From NCBI GenBank assembly GCA_003864495.1, contig ML133502.1, positions 1,922,001 to 1,986,000 on the forward strand: 64,000 nucleotides of DNA, in the 5' to 3' direction. This document shows positions 47,160 to 59,500 of the stretch, piece by piece (position 1 is the stretch's first letter; each line of letters opens with the position of its first letter). The notes under the pieces were generated by a model. That model was not told the origin of the DNA and made no database searches. It saw only the letters and a list, made by a program, of their open reading frames with translations. The translations under genes were made by a program, and so were the position numbers. This stretch comes from Nemopilema nomurai. Lineage: Eukaryota > Cnidaria > Scyphozoa > Rhizostomeae > Rhizostomatidae.

Positions 47160-47178
47160 TCCCAGACTTCCCCAGCTC
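47160..47178 (-). repeat. right arm of 19-bp inverted repeat
   Basis: Exact inverted match to 38619-38637. The similarity stops right after the 19 bp on the inner side. Confidence 0.45.
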
Positions 47179-47460
47179 TGTTTTATCAAGTTTGTTTTAT
47201 CAAAACCTTTGGGTGGTGGGGCATATGTTTTCCTGTCGCTCGCAAATATGACTAAAAACTGATTTTGTGAAATATTTTGAAAAGGGAAGGTTTCTGAACA
47301 ATTTTTACAATATCAATTCGACGATAAATCATTTCCTAATTGTAGAAACATTTTACGGGATAATCCACTACATTTAAGATGAATCAATTTGCAACAGATG
47401 TCACAGTGGATACAATTTTGATTACCATAAGTGATTTCATTGCATTTTGGGCATTTTACG

Positions 47461-50460
47461 AACTTCGTAGACACGTAGGCAGGGCCTCTTTTAACATTGC
47501 AACTAGTGGGGTTTCTGCCCCAGTAGGCCCTTCATCTGGCCCAGTAGTGAAGCAAAAAAATCTAATTTTGCCCCAGTAGTTAGGGGCCCTTTTCACATTA
47601 TGTACCATGATTTGTTTTGTTGTTTTCATTTCCATTGTTCTTTCAACTTTGTGCAAGGGTCTGCGACTGGGACAAGTTTCTCCCGTCTCTTCTCTCGAAG
47701 CTTTGACTGCCCTCAAGAGCCTCAGTTTCGCCTTTTGACCTCGATTACCAGGAATTGGTCAATTCAATTCAATCTGCGAGCCTGGTACACATGCCACTCA
47801 AGCACGTGCTTTTAATATTTTTATTTTCGATCTACCTATCTCAAATGACCTATATCTAATCTCGTGATTTCAAAATGAAGAAAAAAGAGAAGAGTGGACA
47901 CCAAAAGCGACTCGAAAGCAAGAAAAGAGCTTTGAAGGAATGTGCCTCAGCTGTGGGTCAGAAGTCGATTTTCTCAATGTTTGGAAAGAAGGATAGCGAC
48001 ACTGTTGAGGTTGAAAATACAGCAGAAGTACTGAGGAAGGCCTACTACATGATGAATCCTCGCCACCCCCCAGCAAAGTGGCAAAGAGTGACACTACAAA
48101 TGTTACAACTGAAAATGCAAAACAACAAGATGAATTTGGAACTCACTGGTACAAAGGAAAGAAATTAGACTTAAACTGGCTTATTATGTCTGAGAGCTGT
48201 CTTGAAGTTAGATATGAAAGAAAAGACAAAAGGCAAAGGCCTATCATGAAATGCCTTGTTTGTAACCAGCTTGAAATGCATGTTAAAAGGTTCACCGTCA
48301 ATGGTGAATACCTGTGGCTCAAGGAATTCGTGTTGATGGTAAGGACAGGCTTCGTTTGATAGTTGACCATTTATGTTCTGCTGCCCATGAAGAGGCATTA
48401 CGACTCAAAAAGTTTGATGATGCTTGGAAGGATATGTCAGATGCCCATCCCTGGGTACGAATAGTGAAGAAATGTAAAGCTGAGACCTTACAATTGCTTC
48501 TAAAACTTGCAGTTGATGTATACAATGACTGCAGAGTAGAAACTGTCAGTGCATGGAGCTGGGCATCAAGATCTTTGTCTGGTGATCATAGCAACAATTT
48601 GTTGCACATATTTAGAGATAATGGATGGGATGCTGATTTTGTTCCTTACAATCAACCAGGCTCTGCCTACCATTACAGAGACCCTATGACATATGCTGAA
48701 ATGAGAGAAATTTCAGTGAACATGAAATGAAAAAAGTAGCAGATTTGTTAAAAGAATGTGTCTGCTATTCAGTACAAATTGATGGCAGTTCAGACAAACA
48801 ATAAGTGGATTCCAAATTCATCACTGCAAGATTTCTCCCACAAAATGAAGTTTCTGTGAAAACTGTATTTCTGGGTATTTCAAGTAGTGACCTTGGGGGT
48901 GCAGATGGTTTGCTTGATGCACTTACCACTTGTTTAAAGAGTGTGGGAGTTGATACAGAGAAACTTGTTGGAATAACTACAGACGGTGAAAATGCCAACA
49001 CTGGTAAGAATGGTGGACTCTGGAAACTTCTAAAGGATTACACTGGAAAAGAATGGCTCACTGCATGGTGCATATGCCATCGCTCTGATTTGGCTTTGGA
49101 GTCTGTACAGTCTGAAGTTCCTGAATTGTCATTGTGGATGACCAATGTACTTGCTGTTTCCAAATTTTTCAGACAATCACCTCGCAGAGTAAAGTACCTT
49201 CACAAAGAAGATCCCAAATGTCTGACATTTCCTAAGCACTTTGAAGTGCGATTTGCTGAGCACACTTTGAATGTGCTGAAGGCAGTGCTAAATAATCTTG
49301 AAGCAGCAAAGCAAGTGTGGACAAAGATGTGTTCTGGTGAAATTCACGCTGAAAAAATTGAAAAAAGAATGGCTCAAGGCTTTTTAGATATATGGAAACA
49401 TGATGGTCAACAGTTTTGGTTAACAACTTTGATGTTTGATTTGTGCAAAATATTTAAGAATCTCCAGAAAATTTTTCAAAAGTCACACCTAATTTTGTTG
49501 GATATTATAACTGCAAGAGATGCTGCAGTTGAGAATCTCGAAGTAACGAATGAAATACCAATACCAGGTGGGAGAGAGGAGAAATGTCGTGGAAACTTTG
49601 AAGAAGTTTCTTCTCCAACTAATTCAAGACAGAAAAGAAACATAATAACAAATATGTGACAACAACACACAGGAATGACATGGCAGTGAGAACAGAGATT
49701 GTCCATCAGCAATAAATTTTTTAGATGAGAGAATGAACCTTGAAAATGATGGAACTTTAAAAAATTTGATGAAAATTTTAGATGCAAATCATCTACAGAG
49801 CTCATCACAGCAAGCAGAGATTTAGCCAGTCAACTATTTGGCCCAGAAAAGATTGAAGATTTTGTCTCTGACACATGTATGTCATGGAGAAAGATAGTTG
49901 CCATTGAAGATCCTGCTATTGAAGACAATGGCACATTTTACGCATTGAAATTAAGAAAAATGGTGCAAGCAAGCTGTGGTCTTTTGAAAACATTTCTAGC
50001 ATCGTTTTTAACCTTAACCCCACATAGCATGGGGACTGAAAGAACAGTCTCTCATTACAACAATATCAAGACCTCAAACAGAGCTTCACTTAGCCAACAG
50101 TCAATAAACAGCATTATGCACATCTCCTTAAATGGTAAAGGAACAGCCTTTTATGATCCAAGAAATGCAGTTGCTAAATTTTTGAAGCAAAAAGAGAGGC
50201 GTGACAGACAGCCTGACCAAGAAATATATCAGACTAGAAGTTTTATTAAAAAGTTTTTTCAAAAAGACAATGGTTGTTTATAATTGCTATTAGTAACTTT
50301 TTCAAAAGTGTGGACCTCAATTTGAACACTTAAAATGGTTTTGCATGTTAAAATTTCTGTTATGTCATATACATTTTATTCAAAGTTATTATAACAATGG
50401 CGCTATTTTTTCTGTGTACTGGCTTGGGCCCCAAACTAAGATTTTCCCCAGTAGTTGGTT
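47461..50460 (+). mobile_element. hAT-type DNA transposon remnant
   Basis: Holds a broken transposase (47875-50283). Related ccccagtagtt words occur on both flanks: several at 47518-47580 and one at about 50447, all in the same orientation. Clear terminal inverted repeats and an 8-bp target duplication were not found by eye, so the limits are approximate. Confidence 0.5.
47875..50283 (+). pseudogene. hAT-like transposase (ZNF862/KIAA1586-like), multiply broken
   Basis: Pieces in order: MKKKEKSGHQKRLESKKRAL with a FSMFGKKD stretch; a zinc-finger-like segment with MKCLVCNQLEMHVKRFTVNG; GIRVDGKDRLRLIVDHLCSA; a long part (48805-49659) with VGITTDGENANTGKNGGLWK and WCICHRSDLAL; and a C-terminal dimerisation part (49879-50283) with MGTERTVSHYNNIKTSNRAS. 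At least three frameshifts and in-frame stops near 48730 and 48802 disable it. hAT transposases cut and paste DNA; related domesticated genes exist in vertebrates. Confidence 0.75.
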
Positions 50461-50762
50461 TTGCTTAAAGAGGAAATGAAACCATTTTTTTTATGCGTTT
50501 AATCGATTTCTCCACCCACAATTGTGTAGGAAAAATAGTTCGCATTAGCTATTTCAAGCAAGAAGACTATTAAAAACAAACTTAAAAACCGCTAAACTGA
50601 CAATAATTTTTCAACCAAAAAATGGCGAAGGGGGACTAGACACTAGCGAGCTGTGACGTAAAGTTATGGACACGAAGCGCGCATGTTCATGATTCGAGGA
50701 CAACAAATTTTCTGGCAGAGTTGGCGATCGCATGTTTAGTTTTTGAATTTCAATTCTCACCA

Positions 50763-51355
50763 TATTGGACGAAAGTGACACTAGCTTAGGAGTTTCCGAA
50801 GAAGAAAAGGGGGCAGTTGCTGTTTACTGTGTTCCTGTCAGGCCATACCAATTCGGCAGACACGGAATCAAGTAGCGACGAGGATAACCTAGGTCACGAC
50901 GGCCTAACCCCGGCAATTTTGCGAGAGCGATACGAACAAAAAACAGAAGTTAGTTCATGGTAAGTTTATTCCATAAATGACGAATATATGTTTAAAACTC
51001 GTTATCTTTAGTTTAGATGATGTCTAAATACTGTAGGCATCAACCGAAATTAGCAAGTACAGTGCCTAGGCCCGGCCCGGAGGGTCGCACCATCGAAAAC
51101 TTAATTGATTATGACTATGGCATTATGGCTTTTTTTGCAGGTGTAGATGTGGAAAATGTGAAATTTATCATCTTGTTGGTGCTTTGGAGTGCAGATGCTG
51201 CACTGGGTTAACCTGTTTTGGACGAAAGCATTAACAAATATGTATTGCACAACATGAAGATTTCATTGCCATGTCAAATACAACTGTGTTTCGGAATGTT
51301 GGCCCACTGCGAAGGGACAGACAAGGGAGTGTCACAGGAAGGCAAGCCTACACGA
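50763..51355 (+). pseudogene. P2X7 C-terminal 'ballast' zinc-domain-like gene fragment
   Basis: Exon 1 (about 50763-50959) starts LDESDTSLGVSEEEK and has VPVRPYQF. After a 1-base shift it has DTESSSDEDN and ends EQKTEVSSW at a donor GTAAGT (phase 2). Exon 2 (51141-51355, acceptor TTTTTTGCAG) opens CRCGKCEIYHLVGALECRCC, then after an in-frame TAA CIAQHEDFIAMSN and ends GRQAYT at donor GTAAGT. W-C-x-C-x2-C, E-C-x-C-C and C-I-x2-H-x2-F are landmarks of the zinc-binding ballast domain found at the P2X7 receptor C-terminus and in stand-alone invertebrate proteins. The splice phases agree. The frameshift and stop suggest a dead copy. It lies inside a TTAA transposon. Confidence 0.55.
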
Positions 51356-52050
51356 GTAAGTAACAAAACAAATTATCTTATTTAATGAAGCAAGTCATGT
51401 ATATGATTGATAGTTTTAAAAGGAAATAGTTTTGGCAGTTTTATCTTAATCAGATATTTGAGAGCTGTAATCATTTCTACCATGGATTTTCTTTTGTTTA
51501 CAAGTTCAACAAGTTGTCAAATCTCCCCAGTATTACAGTATTAAAGTATTACAGTTTGGTGGATAATATTACCTATTATGTGACTTGTATATACCTTTTC
51601 TATCATATAATTATCAATGATGTCATCATGATAGTTTTACCTAATGTTTCCTCTTGTTTCATTGGTTACTCTTTCATAGTCATAATTTTCACACATTCTA
51701 TTTCTCCCTCATTTACAAATTATTCTTCTCTGTCTTCGAATTCATCCTCATCTCTTTCTGGATTCCACTCCTCATCATTTTCAGCGAAACTTTTGTAGGA
51801 ATCAGAATCACTGTCTTCCTCTTCAACTTCCTTTTTTCCTGGGCTTAGTTGGCTGTCCTTGTTTTGACTCTCTGAATTTCTTTATTTTACATTTAGATAA
51901 TTGATTGCCTACAAACAAAGCATAAATGAGAAAAGGGTTACAAAAAGTAATTTATATGGAAATGAAATGGAATTTAAATTTGGCATATCAGCAAATGTTA
52001 TTGTGCAAAGCGAACTTACATTATTTTGACTTGTTAATTTCCTTTTCTGT

Positions 52051-52290
52051 CTAATTATTTTCAGATTTTGGCGATTCACTCAAGTTTTTCAATCTCAAGG
52101 TTTTCACCTTGCAATCTTGACAGGCTAAACTTGACACATCTGGAAATGAAGTTGCTTCCATGCTGGTTTCTGTAAAGACTGTCTGCCATTTATCAGTTTT
52201 AGAAGATGTTGCTTCGTCGAATAATTGCTCTTGAATAGTTCCATTTGTGTATCCGCAACAGAAGCCACATTGTATTGTATCTCTTACACC
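52051..52290 (-). CDS. cysteine-rich terminal exon inside the TTAA element
   Basis: Minus-strand frame after an acceptor ..TTTTTCAG: begins GVRDTIQCGFCCGYTNGTIQ, has ACQDCKVKTL, and ends PKSENN before TAG; 79 codons without a stop. C-x2-CC and C-x2-C suggest metal binding. I do not recognise the family. Upstream exons were not found. Confidence 0.3.
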   Translation of the reverse strand, partial: GVRDTIQCGFCCGYTNGTIQEQLFDEATSSKTDKWQTVFTETSMEATSFPDVSSLACQDCKVKTLRLKNLSESPKSENN

Positions 52291-53504
52291 CTGAAAAACA
52301 GAATGTGAATTTGGCCACTACATTTATGGAATCCAGGGCGTCACCAAAGGGGGTTTGGTAGGTGTGGTACCCCCCCCCCTACATTGGTTATTTTTGCCAG
52401 GAAACTTGCTGGATACTCTACCTGTAATTTTTTGCAACAATTATAACATACTAACATTTGAAACAGAAACACATAAAAGCAGCCTTTATATGAGAGTATT
52501 TATCTTTTGACCACACCCTTAATGAGTGAGATACACCCTTTTTGTCAGCAAGAACTAATCCTTTTGGCTGCGCCCTGGGTGAATCTATACAATTTGATAA
52601 ATGTTCTATATGCATATATGTATTTTGTAAACCTTCAAATTGGAAGGGCTCGACTTTGTAGAAGATACAAAATGTTGTTTTTTAATTGCAATGCCAACAT
52701 TCTAAAAAATATGTCACAATAAACACCAATTGTTTGTTATGAAAACTTTTATCACGTTGAGATTTTGATAAAACCAATTGTTTGTTTAAATAGAAAGTAG
52801 CGAGTTGTGTTTACTTTTATTCTGTTGTACCCAATATTACTTATTTAATTAAAGGAATATATTGAAAATGAAGTAGGCAAAAAAATTAAATCATACCTTT
52901 CTTTTTTCCCGTTTAGACTGAGGGGTTGAATTTCCTTCATTTCTGGTATAATGCCAGAACAGCATCTCGTTGTAAAAACTTTTTTGTTTGTGAAACGTCG
53001 TCGCCCTCTAGTAGACTAGCTACGCTCCTTGTATAGCAACCTGGTTCAAAATGATCTGAGCAAAGGACGGGGTTTGAAAAGTAGCTTTGGTCAAAATTTG
53101 GCCTACGCTTTCTAACAAATCTAGTTCACTACCGGCGTACAGTAGGGTCCTTTGGAAAGCGATGGGTGTTTAAACCCTTGGTATAACTGTCATTACAACA
53201 GCTTTTTATTGTCTAGAGTGTGTACACACATCGTAGACCACCACAAACCTTGGTTTTGTTACCTGGCTCCATAGCTAATCTAAAGTTTCAGTACGTAGAA
53301 ACGGGATGTAAATATTACGAAACGCCGCGCGTGTCCATAACTTTACGTCACAACATTCAAAACGAGGCTAGTTAAACAGGGCGCACCGGTGCCACTTTTT
53401 GATTGAAAAATTGAAGTCAGTATTGCCCTCGTAGTTTAGCCAAAATTTCTCTAAACACATTGAAATTCTAGGTTATAAGGTAATTCATTACGGGGATTCA
53501 GAAT

Positions 53505-55236
53505 TTAAAATAAAAAATTTGGTTTCATTTCCTCTTTAAGCATAGCCGTCCACTTTCCAAATCCATAAACTTTCAAACTTTTTTTTAGAAAAAAGTCCTC
53601 GTCTGGAGTAAATAGCACCCTTCTACTGACGACTGGCTTTGCTTTCAACTTGTCAGCATTGCAATCTGGGGGCGAGTAAGCTCTACACAATTCGTTACCC
53701 GCTTCGTCAAGATTGACGCAAATTGTTTCTTTCCGATTTCTTCCTGGCGTTATTTGCTGGTGCTGTTCGGTTTCTTCCAAGCAGCAGTCTTGATCAGACG
53801 AATCTTTGTTGTCTAGAATGATCTTTTTAAACTTCTATCAACTTCTTTGTTCTGCAACTTTTTAATCACCGATTTGACATTTACTGCAATTTCGCGTGAA
53901 TTGTGCTTTTGATAGTAAGTTTTCGCAACTTGAGAACTGTTTTTGATCTCGGCTCACGACTTCTTGCTCTTCGGCAGAAAGTCTCAACAATCTGACGATA
54001 TCTGGTCGGATGAACGTATTTCCGATTGCCTGAAAAACGAGTTCTGACATCAGGTTACTTAACTGTTTAAACTGTGTTCCATTTCCTGTGACCAGTATAT
54101 ATTCGCACTGAGGTTCAACAGAAATCTAACATGACAAATTAGTCGTCAAGGAGTCGTGTGCTAGTCTCATCAAGTATCAATGAATCAAAGGTGTACTGTT
54201 GTGCAGTTTTAAACTCAGTCTGGTCCACAAACCCATTATTCTCCCTCGACTTTTCAAACATTGATACTGTTAGAAATTGATACGTCATTGGGCGTGATCC
54301 TTTCACTCTTGTAAACATATACACAGCTACAAATCGAGTGGCAAATGTAAGGTCCGCAGGTGTAACGGCGGTCAAAGAATAGCCTTTACAATTTGTCAAG
54401 ACATCTTTGTAGCGTGGAAGATGGTACGGTATAACTCTCTCAATTTCTTCCATCGTTGCCCACTGATTACAGCCAGAAAGGACTTAGATCGACAGGTTTT
54501 TTGACCATTTGCTGATTTTCCTTTTAGCCAGTGCTTTTTTTCCTCGGTTTATGTAAATTTCAGAAACCGCCAAATTGCCAAGCACTGTTGCCGATAATCC
54601 ACTGGATTTACGAAAGTCAATCAAATCTGTGATTGCTTGTAAATACCCAAATTGAGCTGAGCTGCCTAGGCCCATTCTTTTCCGATATGCTCGATAAAAC
54701 TGCATATAAGTCCTGCGGATCCTATGCTGTAGTCCACATGCTGTTCTGTGAGATTGTCTTCGTCATCTTCGCTGCGAAAATTTCAAGAATTTCATTACGC
54801 GTGTAGCATTTTGTGTTGCCTGTGCTGCTGACAGTCCCCCGCCACAAACAGCACAAAGCCAATCGACATACTGCTTTCCAACCCCATCAGAGATTGAGAA
54901 ATGTGGCCTTTTAGTTGTATCTGCACGTCTTCTGGCACTTTCGATGTGTTTGTGACTTCTCTCAGTACTCTGTTCAGCCAACCGTTCAATAACTTTATCA
55001 CTCGGCTTCACATCGAAAAAATAATACCATCTGTGCTTGGTGTCTATGTGTTTTCGGCAACCTCTTTTGCTGAAAAATGTACGATTCTCGCAAAATTCTA
55101 CCGGACAGCGAAAGGTTTTATCCTTTGTTTCACGGAGTATGACAACACGTTTCTTACTGTGTGCCCCTTCGATCTTTGACCAATCCATTCGCACATGTTG
55201 GTATTTCTCTTTTCGAGACAAAATTGAGCATTTCAA
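53505..55236 (-). pseudogene. C2H2 / tyrosine-recombinase-like (Crypton-related) / Myb gene, decayed and interrupted
   Basis: Minus strand. The N-terminus MKCSILSRKEKYQHVRMDWS is followed by a C2H2 finger (FRCPVEFC..KHIDTKH). Next is a helical core-binding-like region with QFGYLQAITDLIDFRKSSGL, and a recombinase-like part with DLTFATRFVAVYMFTRVKGS and RPMTYQFLTV. Then comes LMSELVFQAIGNTFIRPDIV, and finally a Myb-like C-terminus (VLFTPDEDFFLKKSLKVYGF followed by GKWTAML). At least four frameshifts or stops occur between 54785 and 53860. The Myb part stops where the TTAA element begins at 53535. The layout is like a widespread invertebrate family I associate with Crypton tyrosine recombinases; that link is an inference. 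Confidence 0.55.
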
Positions 55237-55249
55237 TCCTTTTTATTGA

Positions 55250-56135
55250 CAACTTAGAAACAATTGCACACAGATTCTTTTTATGGAAAAGTTAAATTTT
55301 CTCAATGGTATTGTTAGATATGCATGAGTTTAAAGCGTATGATAAAGCGCAATTTTATACTTGAATGAGATCCATTGTAAAAACGCATACAGCACTTGTA
55401 TTCAGAATGTCCCAGTAGAAACACAGGGAATCTAGAATGGCCAATTAGGTCACTTTCCGAGGAACGCCACACTCATTGGAAACTATGTGATCAGAGGACA
55501 AAGAAACCCCAACAAATCACAGTGATCAAGGAACGGGGCATCCCTCGAATATGTTCATTGGATAAAGAAAACAGTGCACATTGTAAATATTAGTCACCAG
55601 AGACATCTGAGTTCGCTTGGTGCAAGGTCCATAGCATTGTTCTTCTTCCCCTGAAAATTTCTGTCTAAAGGACGGGGACAGACTTTATACAAATACTGTA
55701 ATACTCAGAAGTATACTTGCATATATAAAAAAATGTCTAGACAATTTATTGAAATTTTCCTATATAAACCTAAGCGTGAGCAACCCTCTCTCTCAGTGAA
55801 TCAAGTAAAAGGAACTGTTATCTTCTATTGTTTTCACTTTTGTGTTGAAACAATTTCATTACCCTCCAATGAAAAAGTGAAATAAAAGCATGTATAGCCT
55901 ACATACAGTAGTTAACACTCTATGGCAGACCATAAAGCAGCAATCTTTAATGACTACTTTCAAAACTAGATGATGGTCTAGAAAAAGATTAAAACGCTTG
56001 GTCATATTACTTTTGTCCCTTGTCCCTTACACTCTCTTTCTTAAAACTTGTTTTTGCACCAATTTTTAAGATGCCTCACCTTTCCCCATCATGTAATATA
56101 CATTCCATGAGAACAACTGAATACTATTTCAATGT
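55250..56135. other. region between Crypton-like gene and helicase 3' end
   Basis: No recognisable gene, repeat or RNA. Probably contains the 3' untranslated region of the minus-strand helicase gene (inference). Confidence 0.4.
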
Positions 56136-56240
56136 TCACATTTCCATTGGTTCCACTTTCTCATCAATTGTTGGTTTTATATTCTCATAGTTCAGAATAT
56201 CACTTAATGATTGATTGGTGTGTCCAGATCTGTCCAGCGC

Positions 56241-56412
56241 TGATATGATGCCGCCATTATGATTCCGCAAACTTGCGTTATATAAAAATCCGGACCTTAT
56301 GGACACATTCTTTTTTTAGTTTATACTTCTGTTGAAGGAAGACAAGGACTTCGTTCCTCTGTGTAAATTGTTATCGTTTCTTCCGTTTGGAACCCTTCTT
56401 ACCTTATTAACG
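56241..56412 (+). repeat. 5' LTR (172 bp)
   Basis: Begins tgatatgatgccgccattat and ends accttattaacg. Differs from the 3' LTR at three single bases. Both LTRs are preceded by cgc. A TATA-like ttatataaaa lies about 40 bases in. Confidence 0.88.
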
Positions 56413-56430
56413 TGGTGACAGGTGCAGAAA
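56413..56430 (+). other. primer-binding site candidate
   Basis: tggtgacaggtgcagaaa directly abuts the 5' LTR. The leading TGG pairs with the CCA end of a tRNA; the tRNA species is not assigned. Confidence 0.6.
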
Positions 56431-56592
56431 CGAACCCAGGAACATTCCGAATCGCAGCGATCAACAGCTATCCTTCTACAACAACTCGTAAGAACATTTG
56501 TTTACTTCACACGATCGCTACTACCTGGTCGTGATTTATACTTATTATCTACTGAACATTGTTATTTATCGGTAACAACAAAACGTTACACC

Positions 56593-59500
56593 ATGTCAAC
56601 ACCTCGGGCACCTAAACAATGGTGTCTGACTAAAAATGAGACAATAAATACCTTTGAAAATTGGAAGCAAAACCTGATTTACACGTTGTCTCTCGATGTG
56701 AGTTTCGCACCATTCCTTGTCGCCGGCACAACATGGCTGAAGAAAACCAGGACCACGGCCCTCCGTGGATTTGAAAATGACGCCGCCGGCACCGCAAACT
56801 GCCGTACCGCTGCCCAAAAAGTGGCGAATTTTTGTCCTATTATATCGAGAAACACTATTGTCAAACATTCGACATCTATTGACTCTATATGGCAATTTAT
56901 TCGAGCCCACTACGGATTCCAAACTACTGGTGCTAATTTTTTCGAGTTGATTAACATCCAGCTCAAAGCCGACGAACGTCCCGAGGACCTCTACCAACGA
57001 CTCATGGCCTTCGTAGAAGATAGTCTCCTCTTAACCACCACACCAATCACACATCACGGCGCACCACTTACCGAGGATGAAGAAATGACCCCCACGCTAG
57101 AGAATCTTGTTGTCTTACTGTGGCTCAAACTGATTCATAAAGACCTCCCAGGACTTGTCAAACAACGATATGGGACAGAGCTACGCTCTCGTACTCTCGC
57201 TTCCATAAAACCAGAAATATCGCAAGCCATGGACAGCCTACTTGACACCGTCCATTCCAATGAGGAAGCGAAAATTATGAGATCAGCCACCTACCGAACG
57301 CCACCACACCGCAGACCCATGCAACAACGCCCAAAACCATTTTGCAAGAACACTCGCTCGTGCCCATTGTGTCAATGTGCAGGAAGACAATCATCACACT
57401 TCCTCAGCAAATGCCAATTTCTACCGGAGCAAGACCGTAAATTCCTCACCAAAGCTCGCCTTATCGCCGCCATAGATGCAGAGGATGATTTCCCCGATGT
57501 CCACGAACCAGACGAACCTCAACTTGAATCATATGTGTCTGCTGTTAGTCTTTCACCCAACGCTCGTAGAGTGCAGGTAAACCAGTCACCGTTCATCACA
57601 ATGTATCAATGTCAACATCCACTAAAGTTAACCCTTGATTCGGGGGCAGAAACAAATATGATCAAAGAGTCTGTCGCCAAGTACATCGGAGCAAAGATCA
57701 CCACCAGCACTCAGATGGCCCTACAAGCCGACGGAACCTCTCCTCTCGCTATTAAAGGAGAGACTAAATTCACGCTTACTCGTGACAATAAAACATTCCA
57801 CCTTGAAGCGTTGGTCGTTGAAAATATCGACGTTGATGTTCTTGCTGGTGTCCCTTTTATGTCATCCAATGATATCTCGCTTCGCCCAGCCAAGTCCCTC
57901 ATTAGTTTCAATGACGTGAGCACATACCAGTACCAACATTGCCCTTCAACAAACCAACCATGTTCCGTTAAACGCACCAGTGCCCATATTTTGCGATCGC
58001 CAGGTACCACCGTTTGGCCAGGGGAATTCGTTGAACTTGATGTACCAGAAGAACTCGCTGAAACAGAAGTTGCTGTTGAACCACGCACTGACAATATCTC
58101 TTGTAAAACTGAGTCTTGGCCTCCTCCTTCGATCATACGAGCTGTCGCCGGTAAAATAAGAATTCCAAATGCTACTGAAGTACCGCAAGTGTTGAAAAAG
58201 AATGACCACTTTGCCCAAGCACTTGCTGTAGCAGAGCCTACCACTGCTGTTAAACCGTGGCATTCAACATCACCCAACGACCCTCCCACAACACCTCCAA
58301 TCCGCCAAATAACAATTGATGAAGGACAACAACTACCCGCTGATGTTCGTGCAAGCTTTCATACAATGCATAAAGAGTACCAGTCCGTTTTCAACCCAGC
58401 TTTCCAAGGCTACAATGGTGCATACGGATCGATCCAAGCAGTTGTCAACATGGGGAAATCTGAACCACCGCAAAGAAAGGGCCGTGTTCCCCAGTATTCA
58501 AAAGACAAGCTAGTAGAACTCCAGCACAAATTTGATGAAATTGAAACTATAGGCGTTTTTAGCAAACCTGAAGACGTTAATGTTGTAGCTGAGTATTTGA
58601 ATCCTTCATTTTTAATTAAAAAGTCTAGCGGAGGATTTCGCCTTGTTACGTCATTCGGAGAAGTAGCAAAATATGCAAAACCACAACCTGCATTGATGCC
58701 TGATGTCAACACCACCCTCCGCTTGATCGGACAATGGAAGTACATCATTAAGACCGATCTTACACAAGCATATTACCAGATTCCTTTAGCCACAGAATCC
58801 ATGAAGTACTGCGGAGTTGCGACACCATTCAAAGGAGTATTTGTGTACACAAGGAGTGCTATGGGTATGCGGGGTTCTTAGACTGCTCTTGAAGAGCTAA
58901 TGTCTCGTGTGTTAGGTGACCTCTTACAAGACGGAGTGGTCGCCAAGGTTGCCGATGACCTTTACTGTGGGGGAACGAACCCTTATGAACTTTTAGACAA
59001 CTGGAAGAAGGTTCTTACCGCCCTACAAGCTAGCAACCTCACTCTATCCGCCCACAAGACTGTCGTCGCCCCAAAGACTACCACTATCCTTGGTTGGACC
59101 TGGTCTGATGAAACACTTAGCGCTTCTCCCCATCGCATCGCCATCCTTTCAACATGCAGTCGCCCAACCACCATAAAGGGCCTACGATCGTTCCTTGGTG
59201 CTTACAAGTTCCTTGCTCGTGTGATACCGAACTGTTCGGCTTTCTTATCACCATTAGAAGGTCTCGTTGCCGGCAAGCCATCTCAGGAACAAATTTCCTG
59301 GGACGACACATCAACTGAAGCCTTCAAGAGTGCACAGCAACACCTCCACAGCCGTAAATGTATAACGCTCCCCAAACCGGAAGACCAATTGTGGCTCGTT
59401 ACTGATGGTGCTGTTAAATCGCCGGGGTTAGGCTCGACACTCTACCTAAACAGAAACGGGAAACTCCATATCGCAGGTTACTTAAACGCAAAGCTCAAGG

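Larger units (their letters stand above)
50469..53535. mobile_element. 3.07-kb TTAA-target inverted-repeat transposon (Kolobok- or piggyBac-type)
   Basis: Outer ends agaggaaatgaaacca (left) and the exact complement (right) are flanked by TTAA at 50465-50468 and 53536-53539. Imperfect inner inverted similarity extends some 200 bp, including gtgacgtaaagttatggaca at about 50655 and its complement near 53335-53352. TTAA duplications are used by piggyBac and Kolobok; the A/G-rich terminus fits Kolobok better (inference). No transposase was found inside. It carries P2X7-ballast-like exons and a minus-strand cysteine-rich exon. Confidence 0.75.

Noticed and set aside
52370..52380. Run of cytosines as a functional motif
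   Set aside because: A single homopolymer, also a common place for sequencing error.
57711..58289. 192-codon minus-strand frame
   Set aside because: Antisense of the retrotransposon pol region; no independent support.
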